Source: JBDTMC01 sp039934475
GTDB lineage: Bacteria > Acidobacteriota > Terriglobia > Bryobacterales > Bryobacteraceae
Assembly (NCBI GenBank): GCA_039934475.1
Contig: JBDTMC010000501.1
Coordinates: forward strand, 1 to 5,601
Direction: 5' to 3'
Length of the DNA: 5,601 nucleotides
Shown here one piece after another: positions 1-5,538 of the stretch; position 1 is the stretch's first letter, and each line of letters starts with the position of its first letter. The notes under the pieces are model-generated. The model worked only from the letters and a program-made list of their open reading frames with translations. It searched no databases and was not told the DNA's origin. The translations under genes and the position numbers were made by a program.

Positions 1-3000
1 AACACCATCGCTTCCATGCTGCCCACCAGATCTTCCAATTGCATGGCTGCCCACAGTTTGCCTTCTTTGTTGCGCTTCTTCTGGATGCCGGTGAGGATGC
101 CGCAAATCGCCACCTCCTGCCCTTTCTCCAAACCTTCCAGTTTTGAAGTGTCGTAGTTGGCCAGTTCCTTTACCTTCTCGATGTACTGATCGAGAGGATG
201 GCCGGTGACATAGAAACCAAGGAGTTCCTTTTCCCCGTTCAACTTCTCCGGGCCGGTCCAATCCGGCACGTTCGGCAGCTTGTGTTCCGGCGCCTCCTCA
301 GTCTCAAACATCGCCGCGAACAGCCCGCTCTGCCCGCTCTCCCTGTCCTTCCACACGCGCTGGCCGGCTTCGATAGCGCCTTCCACGGCGGCGAACTTCT
401 GCGACCGCGCGCCATCGAGCGTATCCATGGCGCCGGCGCGGATGAGGCTTTCAATCACTCTCCGGTTCACCGCACCCATATCGACGGTCTCGCAGAACTC
501 GTAGATGGACTTGAATCGGCCCTTTTCGGCGCGGACTTTAACAACAGCCTCCACCGCGTTGTGGCCGACGTTTTTGATGGCGCCCAGCCCGAAGCGGATG
601 GCGTCGCCGTCGGGCGTGAAGTTCAGGTCGCTGGCATTTACATCGGGGGGTAGAACCTTGATGCCCATGTCGCGGCATTCGTTGATGTACTTGACTACCT
701 TACCGGTGTTGCCGGTTTCCGACGTCAGCAGGGCCGACATGAAGTACACCGGATAGTGGGCCTTCAGGTATGCAGTGACAAACGCGAGATAGGCGTAGGC
801 GGCCGAGTGCGACTTGTTGAAGCCGTAGCCGGCGAACTTCTCCATCAGGTCGAAGACCTTGTCTACTTTTTTGAGAGGCAGGCCCTTGGCGTTGGCGCCG
901 GTGAGGAAGCGCTCGCGCTGCTTCTGCATCTCTTCCAGCTTCTTCTTACCCATGGCGCGGCGAAGAAGGTCGGCTTCGCCGAGGGAGTAGCCGCCCAGCA
1001 CGTTGGCCATTTGCATGACCTGTTCCTGGTACACCATCACGCCGTAGGTCTCTTCGAGAATGGGCTTCATCTCGGGCACTTCGTAGACCACTTCCTTGCG
1101 ACCGTGTTTGCGGTCGATGAAGTCGTCGATCATGCTCATGGGACCGGGGCGGTAGAGAGCGTTGAGGGCGATGAGGTCCTCGACGCGATCCGGCTTGTAG
1201 CGCACCAGAATGTCGCGCATGCCGGGCGATTCAAACTGGAAGACGCCGCTGGTAAAGCCGTTGCAGAAGATGCGCTGGTAGGTGAAGGCGTCGTCGAGCG
1301 GCAGATCCTCGATGATCAGCTTGTCGCCTTTGTATTTTTCGATCAGCTCCAACGCGTCGCGGATGATGGTGAGCGTGGTGAGGCCGAGGAAGTCCATCTT
1401 CAGCAGCGCCAGCTTCTCAAGACCCACCATGTCGTACTGGGTGACAACTTCATCCCGGTTGGTGCGGTAGAGCGGGACGAGCTCCTTCAACGGGACGGGC
1501 GAAATGACGACGCCAGCCGCATGCACGCCCGCATTGCGGCACATGCCTTCCAACTTCAGAGCCGTGTCCAGAACTTCACGGACTCGCGGGTCTTTGGTGG
1601 CGAGTTCGTCGAAGCCGGGCTCCTGCTCAAAGGCGTCCTTCAGCTTGATGTTGAGCTGCGCCGGCACCAGCTTGGTGATCTTGTCGGCCTCGCCAAAGGT
1701 AAGATCGAGGGCACGCGCGACGTCTTTTAAGGCCGCTTTGGCGCCCATGGTGCCGAAGGTGATGATCTGCGCCACCTGCTCGCGCCCGTACTTCTCAGTG
1801 ACGTACTGGATCACTTCGCCGCGCCGGTGTGTGCAGAAATCGATGTCGATGTCAGGCATGCTGACGCGTTCCGGATTGAGGAAGCGCTCAAACAGCAGAC
1901 CGTACTGCAAGGGATCGATATCGGTGATCTCCATCGCAAAGCTGACCAGGCTGCCGGCAGCGGAACCGCGGCCCGGGCCTACAGGGATGGCGTTTTGCTT
2001 GGCGTAGCGGATGAAGTCCCAGACGATGAGGAAGTAGCCGGAGAACTGCATCTGCTGGATCGTCTTGATCTCGCGGTCCAGACGCTCGACGTATTCGGGC
2101 AGATGGTGCTTCAGCAGGCCTTTGGCGGCCATCGCTTCGAGGCGTCCACGGCGCTTCTCAAAGCCTTGCCGGGCGACATACTCGAAGTAGGTATCGATGG
2201 AGTGTTGCGCCGGAACTTCGAACTTCGGGAACGGCTCCTTCACCTTTTCGAGCTTCACCTGGCAGCGCTGGGCAATGTCCCATGTGACATCGAGCGCATG
2301 TTCCACTTCGGCGAAGTGCTGCATCATTTCCGCGCGCGACTTCATGTAAAAAACCGGGTGGGTGAAGCGCATCCGGTTGGGATCGCTCATCGTCTTGCCG
2401 GTCTGGATGCAGAGCAGGATCTCGTGGGCTCGAGCGTCTGAGGCGCGGAGGTAGTGGGCGTCGTTGGTGGCGACGAGCGGGATGCCGGTGTCTTTCGAGA
2501 GGCGGTTGACGCCGGGCATCACGATGCGGTCTTCGTCGAGGCCGTGCTCCTGGACTTCGAGGAAGAAATTGCCTTTCCCGAACATGTCCTGATACTGATA
2601 GGCGATGCTGCGCGCTTCGTCGTACTTGTCGGCGATGAGAGTTTCGTTGACATCGCCGCGGAGGCAGGCGGACATGGCGATGAGACCTTTGGAGTGCTGC
2701 GCCAGAAGGTCTTTATCGATGCGGGGTTTGTAGTAAAAGCCGTCGAGGTAGCCGGTGGAGACGAGCTTGATGAGATTGCGGTAGCCGTCCTGGTTTTCAC
2801 ACAGCAGAATGAGGTGGTTGTAGCGGTTAGATTCGGACTTAACTGTGTGGCCCTGCTGGGCGACGTAGACTTCGCAGCCGATGACGGGGTGGATCCCTTT
2901 CTCGCGCGCCTTGTTGTAAAACTCAACGGCGCCGAAGAGATTGCCGTGGTCGGTCATGGCCACCGAGGGCATCTTCTCGGCCGCCACGAGGTCCATTAAC

Positions 3001-3077
3001 TGCGAGATTTCGCAGGCTCCGTCGAGTAAAGAATAGTCAGTGTGACAGTGAAGATGGACGAATGGCTTGTCGGACAT
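1..3077 (-). CDS. dnaE: DNA polymerase III alpha subunit, DnaE type (C-terminus beyond window)
   Basis: Catalytic subunit of the replicative DNA polymerase. The frame is open for 1025 codons from ATG at 3077 to the left edge, with no frameshift. The product starts MSDKPFVHLHCHTDYSLLDG, the usual family start. An N-terminal PHP domain (about 5-210) keeps HxH (10, 12), TDHG (42-45) and NDAH (205-208). The polymerase core has GPGRGS (367-372), the palm motif PDIDIDF (408-414) with catalytic D411 and D413, and MDFLGL with the third aspartate D562. LYRPGP is at 641-646 and GYGFNKSH at 750-757. A helix-hairpin-helix-like segment (FGLGAIKNVG, 829-838) precedes a beta-clamp pentapeptide QSGLF (916-920). 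An OB fold starts near 986 and is cut by the edge. About 130-150 residues, including the tau-binding region, should be missing relative to the usual 1150-1180. There is no PolC-type exonuclease insertion. The Shine-Dalgarno is weak (GGTGG, 9 nt before ATG). Confidence 0.97.
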   Translation of the reverse strand, partial: MSDKPFVHLHCHTDYSLLDGACEISQLMDLVAAEKMPSVAMTDHGNLFGAVEFYNKAREKGIHPVIGCEVYVAQQGHTVKSESNRYNHLILLCENQDGYRNLIKLVSTGYLDGFYYKPRIDKDLLAQHSKGLIAMSACLRGDVNETLIADKYDEARSIAYQYQDMFGKGNFFLEVQEHGLDEDRIVMPGVNRLSKDTGIPLVATNDAHYLRASDARAHEILLCIQTGKTMSDPNRMRFTHPVFYMKSRAEMMQHFAEVEHALDVTWDIAQRCQVKLEKVKEPFPKFEVPAQHSIDTYFEYVARQGFEKRRGRLEAMAAKGLLKHHLPEYVERLDREIKTIQQMQFSGYFLIVWDFIRYAKQNAIPVGPGRGSAAGSLVSFAMEITDIDPLQYGLLFERFLNPERVSMPDIDIDFCTHRRGEVIQYVTEKYGREQVAQIITFGTMGAKAALKDVARALDLTFGEADKITKLVPAQLNIKLKDAFEQEPGFDELATKDPRVREVLDTALKLEGMCRNAGVHAAGVVISPVPLKELVPLYRTNRDEVVTQYDMVGLEKLALLKMDFLGLTTLTIIRDALELIEKYKGDKLIIEDLPLDDAFTYQRIFCNGFTSGVFQFESPGMRDILVRYKPDRVEDLIALNALYRPGPMSMIDDFIDRKHGRKEVVYEVPEMKPILEETYGVMVYQEQVMQMANVLGGYSLGEADLLRRAMGKKKLEEMQKQRERFLTGANAKGLPLKKVDKVFDLMEKFAGYGFNKSHSAAYAYLAFVTAYLKAHYPVYFMSALLTSETGNTGKVVKYINECRDMGIKVLPPDVNASDLNFTPDGDAIRFGLGAIKNVGHNAVEAVVKVRAEKGRFKSIYEFCETVDMGAVNRRVIESLIRAGAMDTLDGARSQKFAAVEGAIEAGQRVWKDRESGQSGLFAAMFETEEAPEHKLPNVPDWTGPEKLNGEKELLGFYVTGHPLDQYIEKVKELANYDTSKLEGLEKGQEVAICGILTGIQKKRNKEGKLWAAMQLEDLVGSMEAMV

Positions 3078-3084
3078 TGCAGGG

Positions 3085-3124
3085 TACCACCATAGTAGCG
3101 AACCACACTTGGGGGGAGGTGGTA
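3085..3124 (-). promoter_or_regulatory. Inverted repeat linking the tRNA 3' end to the dnaE ribosome-binding region
   Basis: The 42-nt gap between the tRNA CCA end and the dnaE ATG contains GGTGGTA (3085-3091 read on the minus strand). This is a perfect 7-bp complement of TACCACC (3118-3124), which spans the discriminator, the CCA end and the next two bases. GGTGG is also the only Shine-Dalgarno-like sequence before dnaE. In an unprocessed transcript the tRNA tail could mask it, and tRNA 3' processing would release it. The pairing is seen in the sequence; a regulatory role is inference and may be chance. Confidence 0.3.
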
Positions 3125-3196
3125 GGGACGGGCAGATTCGAACTGCCGACCTTCCGCTTAGGAGGCGGATGCTCTATCCAGCTGAGCTACGTCCCC
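3120..3196 (-). tRNA. tRNA-Arg, anticodon CCU, CCA encoded
   Basis: Decodes the AGG arginine codon. The minus strand folds as a full cloverleaf. The acceptor stem is GGGGACG/CGTCCCT. The D arm is GCTC/GAGC with a 9-nt loop. The anticodon arm is TCCGC/GCGGA with loop CTCCTAA, giving anticodon CCT. The variable loop is 5 nt. The T arm is GGCAG/CTGCC with loop TTCGAAT. The discriminator is A, and CCA is encoded at 3122-3120. The length is 74 nt plus CCA. The first acceptor pair is a G1-U72 wobble, which is unusual for an elongator tRNA. The gene lies 23 nt after the lipoprotein stop and 42 nt before the dnaE start, all on one strand. Confidence 0.96.
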
Positions 3197-3206
3197 GGAC
3201 CCTAAT

Positions 3207-3212
3207 ATTGTA
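3207..3212 (-). promoter_or_regulatory. Candidate -10 element for tRNA-Arg (and possibly dnaE)
   Basis: On the minus strand TACAAT matches the TATAAT consensus at five of six positions. It would place the transcription start near 3200, about 4 nt before the tRNA 5' end, a typical short tRNA leader. It lies just after the lipoprotein stop codon (3220-3222). No convincing -35 box is present at 16-18 nt spacing (best is CAAGAC-like), so this is tentative. No terminator is visible between the tRNA and dnaE, so transcription from here could continue into dnaE. Confidence 0.4.
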
Positions 3213-3219
3213 GCGCGGG

Positions 3220-3849
3220 CTAGTGCATCGTCTTGAGGAACTCGCCCGTGGTGGCGTCCACGTAGATGGAGAAGTTGCTGGTGGCCACCGAGTCGCCCCA
3301 GATCACGCGCCACGCCGGATTGGGAAACTGCTTGTTACCTTCCAGTTGGAAGGTCACGCGCATGTCCGGATTCTTTTTGGAATACTCAGCGGCTTTGGTC
3401 ATCGCCGTTTTGTAGGCAGCCGGCGTGTCAATTTTAAAAGCCTGGGTACGGAACGATTGCTCCTGACTCTTCGGGGTGTAGGGCAGTTCCAAGCCCATCG
3501 CGGCGCCCTTGTCGAGACTGGACGTCTTCACCACGGAATAGGTGAACTGGCGCATTTTCTGTTTGCTGGGGGCGATGAACGTGACCTGCCAGGCGCCGGC
3601 GGTACCCGGCTCGCCCTTGGGTACACCTTCGGGGTCCATCGGACCCATGTTCAGCACTTCAATGTCGCCCGACCAGAGGCGCGCCTGCGGGAATACGCCA
3701 TAGAAGGCCTTTTGGGCAGTAACGGGTTCCACCGGCGCTTCCGCCTTCTTTTCTACCTTCTTCTCGGGCTCAGACGAGCACCCGTAAAGACCTAATAGCA
3801 AGGCCGCCGGTAATAGTGCGCCAATTGAGAGAATGAGATGCCGTTTCAT
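3220..3849 (-). CDS. Putative lipoprotein with PepSY-like C-terminal domain
   Basis: A 209-residue protein of unknown function, predicted to be anchored to a membrane on the outer side of the inner membrane. Residues 1-23 form a lipoprotein signal peptide (MKRH, then a hydrophobic run) ending in the lipobox LYGC with C24 as the lipidation site; Tyr at -2 is atypical. A Lys/Glu/Pro-rich spacer (27-43) follows. Two similar-looking alpha/beta segments come next: about 44-108 (includes AWQVTFIAP) and about 143-209 (ends AWRVIWGDS, SIYVDATTGEFLKTMH). The second resembles PepSY-type domains, which end in a strand plus 'D..TGE'. These domains are known from secreted inhibitors and lipoproteins. There are no catalytic motifs. 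ATG at 3849 is favoured because it begins the signal peptide; the Shine-Dalgarno (AGGA, about 11 nt upstream) is weak. It diverges from the TPR gene. The gene call is confident; the function is not. Confidence 0.85.
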   Translation of the reverse strand: MKRHLILSIGALLPAALLLGLYGCSSEPEKKVEKKAEAPVEPVTAQKAFYGVFPQARLWSGDIEVLNMGPMDPEGVPKGEPGTAGAWQVTFIAPSKQKMRQFTYSVVKTSSLDKGAAMGLELPYTPKSQEQSFRTQAFKIDTPAAYKTAMTKAAEYSKKNPDMRVTFQLEGNKQFPNPAWRVIWGDSVATSNFSIYVDATTGEFLKTMH

Positions 3850-3869
3850 GATTAGGAAAGTCCTGATTT

Positions 3870-3875
3870 ATTCTA
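3870..3875 (-). promoter_or_regulatory. Weak candidate -10 for the lipoprotein gene
   Basis: TAGAAT on the minus strand is a five-of-six match to TATAAT and would give a leader of roughly 13 nt. No recognisable -35 box lies 16-18 nt upstream (CTCGTG). It is the best -10 candidate close to the gene, but the match could be chance. Confidence 0.22.
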
Positions 3876-3938
3876 TCAATACTCGCCATTCTCACGAGGG
3901 TACCGTGGGTTGCGGGTGGCAGGTTTAACACAGTTGGG

Positions 3939-3972
3939 CCGTATTTTCACACTCTGCTGTGTGATAATACGG
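3939..3972. promoter_or_regulatory. 34-bp palindrome over the promoter, likely operator
   Basis: The left arm CCGTATTTTCACAC (3939-3952) and right arm GTGTGATAATACGG (3959-3972) pair at 13 of 14 positions across a 6-nt centre (TCTGCT). The right arm contains the whole -10 element GATAAT, so a bound dimeric regulator should block RNA polymerase. The arms are not followed by a T run in either direction and lie between divergent genes, which argues against a terminator. No regulator gene is in the window and the motif was not matched to a known family. Confidence 0.6.
3960..3968 (+). promoter_or_regulatory. Extended -10 promoter of the TPR gene
   Basis: TGTGATAAT combines an extended -10 TGn with GATAAT, a five-of-six match to TATAAT. 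The start point would be near 3975, about 20 nt before the ATG. No good -35 is seen at 16-18 nt, as is usual for extended -10 promoters. The element is embedded in the right arm of the palindrome. Confidence 0.5.
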
Positions 3973-3980
3973 GCAACATA

Positions 3981-3988
3981 AGAGGAGG
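3981..3988 (+). promoter_or_regulatory. Strong Shine-Dalgarno for the TPR gene
   Basis: AGAGGAGG contains the full GGAGG core and ends 6 nt before the ATG at 3995. This fixes the start codon and suggests efficient translation, in contrast to the weak sites before dnaE and the lipoprotein gene. Confidence 0.8.
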
Positions 3989-3994
3989 CCCTCA

Positions 3995-5263
3995 ATGAAG
4001 TGTCCTTCAATTCCCAATTTCCTTGGTATGGCGGCTCTCTCCGCCCTATCCGTTTGCCTGGTTTCAGCCCAAGTCAAGCCTGCGCCCTCTCCTTCGCCGA
4101 GCCCTGGACCTGGCGGCGGCGCCGGTAGCGGCAACACTGGTGGGGGCTTTCCTGGTACCGGCAATAGCCGAACACCCACGAATTCTATACCCGGCTCCGG
4201 CCAACAGCGGCAATCTCCCTTCCCCACTTTCCAGCGCCCCATCTTCCTGCAGGGCAAGGTCATGCTGGACGATGGCAATCCTCCCCCGGAGCCCATCCTC
4301 ATCGAACGCACGTGCGGCGGGACGGCGCGGCCGGAAGGGTACACCGACAGCAAGGGCCGCTTCAGCATCGAGTTGGGGCGCAATAGCCAGATGTATGCCG
4401 ATGCCAGCACGAGCAGCCCCTCCGATATGCTTTCGACCGGTCCCAATAACAATCCGGGTGGCGGACGCATGATCACCGAGCGAGATCTGATGGCGTGCGA
4501 GCTGCGGGCCTCACTGGTTGGCTACCGCTCCGACATCGTCCAACTCGCCGGACGGCGCACTTTGGACAATCCTGAGGTGGGCACGATCATTCTTCACCGG
4601 CTGGCCAATGTGGAGGGTTACACGATCAGCGCAACCACTCAAATGGCGCCCAAAGACGCCAAGAAGGCCTACGAGAAGGGTCTTGACCAGATGAAGAAGA
4701 ATAAGCTGGCTGAGGCCAAGGTGAGCCTGGAGAAGGCCGTAGAGGGATACCCGAAGTACGCCGTCGCCTGGAACGAGCTAGGCCGCATACACGAAGCGGA
4801 CAATAACATGGAGGAGGCCCGCAAGGCTTATGCTGCGGCGATTGCAGCCGACTCGCGGTTTGTGAAGCCCTACGTACAGCTATCGGGCATCGCCATGCGG
4901 GAGAAGAAGTGGCAAGACGCAGTGGACACCACGAACACCCTGATCAAACTGGATCCCTACGACTTCCCCTCCGCCTACTATTACAACGCCATCGCCAATC
5001 TCAATCTGCAGAACATAGACGCAGCCGAGAAGAGCGCGAGAGAATGCGTGAAGCTGGACGCGGGGCACACGATCCCGAAGGCGAACCACGTTCTGGGGGT
5101 GGTGCTAGCCAACAAGCACGACTACGCGGGCGCGGCTGCCAGTATGAAGGCGTATCTCGCTTTGGTGCCGGACGGCAGGGATGGGGAGTTTGTGCGGAAG
5201 CAACTGGCGGATGTGGAGCAATCGCTGGCAGCGAAAGCATCCGATCCGAGGCCGCAACCATAA
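3995..5263 (+). CDS. Exported protein: Pro/Ser/Gly linker, beta-sandwich-like domain, five TPRs
   Basis: A 422-residue, probably periplasmic or surface-associated protein of unknown specific role. It has an N-terminal signal peptide (about 1-25, cleavage near SAQ), then a low-complexity linker (29-80) with SPSPSP and GGG runs. Residues 83-200 resemble a carboxypeptidase-regulatory/transthyretin-like beta-sandwich: FLQGKV start, GYTDSKGRFSIEL turn, and a final VGTIILHRL strand. C107 and C168 could form a disulfide. Five TPR units follow at about 221-254, 255-288, 290-323, 325-358 and 362-395 (for example AVAWNELGRIHEADNNMEEA), and then a short charged Pro-rich tail. TPRs bind protein partners, so a scaffold role is inferred. 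No catalytic residues are seen. The start is fixed by the strong Shine-Dalgarno and the signal peptide. Expression probably comes from the palindrome-controlled promoter. No neighbouring plus-strand gene is in the window. Confidence 0.93.
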   Translation: MKCPSIPNFLGMAALSALSVCLVSAQVKPAPSPSPSPGPGGGAGSGNTGGGFPGTGNSRTPTNSIPGSGQQRQSPFPTFQRPIFLQGKVMLDDGNPPPEPILIERTCGGTARPEGYTDSKGRFSIELGRNSQMYADASTSSPSDMLSTGPNNNPGGGRMITERDLMACELRASLVGYRSDIVQLAGRRTLDNPEVGTIILHRLANVEGYTISATTQMAPKDAKKAYEKGLDQMKKNKLAEAKVSLEKAVEGYPKYAVAWNELGRIHEADNNMEEARKAYAAAIAADSRFVKPYVQLSGIAMREKKWQDAVDTTNTLIKLDPYDFPSAYYYNAIANLNLQNIDAAEKSARECVKLDAGHTIPKANHVLGVVLANKHDYAGAAASMKAYLALVPDGRDGEFVRKQLADVEQSLAAKASDPRPQP

Positions 5264-5287
5264 CGGCGATTCGTTCATCAAAAAACC

Positions 5288-5391
5288 GTGTTGAAGTGTT
5301 GAAAGAATTTCCCTGGAACGCCGCTTAAGTCATTTACTCTGATTGACTTACGCTGGTGTTGAATTCTCCCGCATGTGTTGAAAGTGTTGAA
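5288..5391 (+). repeat. Five direct copies of GTGTTGAA, two of them paired arrays
   Basis: Exact copies start at 5288, 5296, 5356, 5375 and 5384. The first two abut (8-nt period) and the last two are one base apart (9-nt period). A sixth, altered copy, GTGTTGACA, starts at 5509. The two doublets flank an inverted repeat at 5323-5353. The repeats look like protein-binding half-sites or a degraded repeat element; which of these is unknown. Confidence 0.7.
5323..5353. repeat. Inverted repeat GCTTAAGTCA / TGACTTACGC
   Basis: The ten-base arms pair at nine positions around an 11-nt loop (TTTACTCTGAT); the inner seven pairs (TAAGTCA/TGACTTA) are perfect. There is no T run after either arm, so it is not a classic intrinsic terminator. 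It sits between the GTGTTGAA doublets. Confidence 0.5.
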
Positions 5392-5393
5392 AT

Positions 5394-5420
5394 CCGTACA
5401 GCCCGGTACGGTTTCTTTGT
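5394..5420 (+). terminator. Possible intrinsic terminator of the TPR gene
   Basis: CCGTAC (5394-5399) and GTACGG (5406-5411) form a perfect 6-bp stem with a 6-nt loop, followed by the T-rich TTTCTTTGT. It lies about 130 nt after the stop, rather far away, and the T tract is interrupted. The stem competes with the 5401-5440 hairpin. Confidence 0.4.
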
Positions 5421-5440
5421 TCCATTGTCAAAGACCGGGC
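5401..5440. repeat. Hairpin GCCCGGT / ACCGGGC with inner CTTTG / CAAAG
   Basis: GCCCGGT (5401-5407) pairs perfectly with ACCGGGC (5434-5440). CTTTG (5415-5419) pairs with CAAAG (5429-5433), leaving a 7-nt bulge on the left side. It cannot form together with the 5394-5411 stem and overlaps the next hairpin by three bases. Confidence 0.45.
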
Positions 5441-5480
5441 GGAGATGTGCTCCGCCGATGGTAGTTAACCATGGGCGGGG
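5438..5480. repeat. Two competing GC-rich hairpins sharing CTCCGCC
   Basis: GGCGGAG (5438-5444) pairs perfectly with CTCCGCC (5450-5456) over a 5-nt loop. The same CTCCGCC can instead begin a longer stem: CTCCGCC-G-ATGGT (5450-5462) with ACCAT-G-GGCGGGG (5468-5480), loop AGTTA. That stem has one G-G mismatch and one T-G wobble. The two folds are mutually exclusive. Confidence 0.45.
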
Positions 5481-5538
5481 GCGGCTTTGTGCTGGGGACT
5501 TGGGTAAGGTGTTGACAGGATTGGAGAAAGAAAAAGTC

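Larger units (their letters stand above)
5264..5538. other. Convergent intergenic region, repeat- and hairpin-rich, no gene seen
   Basis: This 275-bp gap separates the TPR gene stop from the minus-strand gene at the right edge, so both flanking genes end here. No convincing reading frame is present. It holds short direct repeats of GTGTTGAA and several inverted repeats, listed separately. Terminators for both genes would be expected here. Confidence 0.7.

Noticed and set aside
756..1730. 324-codon plus-strand open frame, plus similar ones at 198-653, 1827-2441 and 2454-2999
   Set aside because: All lie antisense to the continuous dnaE frame. Their translations are Val/His/Gly/Asp-rich and low-complexity, as expected from the complement of a high-GC coding strand, and match no family.
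1..3077. DnaE2/ImuC or PolC instead of the main DnaE
   Set aside because: No PolC exonuclease insertion is present. The clamp motif QSGLF and the typical DnaE1-style N-terminus favour the main replicative polymerase.
3120..3196. tRNA as an integration site for a mobile element
   Set aside because: No repeat of the tRNA 3' end, no integrase and no composition change are seen nearby.
3223..3795. 190-codon plus-strand open frame
   Set aside because: Antisense shadow of the lipoprotein gene, which has a clear signal peptide and lipobox.
3947..3964. CRP-like site (TCACAC, 6 nt, GTGTGA)
   Set aside because: The half-sites are in the reverse order: a CRP site is TGTGA-N6-TCACA. The longer 34-bp dyad describes the sequence better.
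3939..3972. Palindrome as an intrinsic terminator
   Set aside because: It lies between divergent gene starts and has no T run on either strand.
3925..4476. 183-codon minus-strand open frame
   Set aside because: Antisense to the TPR gene and crosses its promoter and palindrome; its Pro/Gly-rich composition reflects the opposite-strand linker.
4909..5328. 139-codon plus-strand frame overlapping the TPR gene end
   Set aside because: Out of frame with well-formed TPR repeats; Arg/Gly/Ala-rich shadow composition and no Shine-Dalgarno.
5288..5391. CRISPR array
   Set aside because: The repeat unit is only 8 nt, the spacing is irregular (8, 60, 19, 9 nt) and there are no spacers of uniform length.
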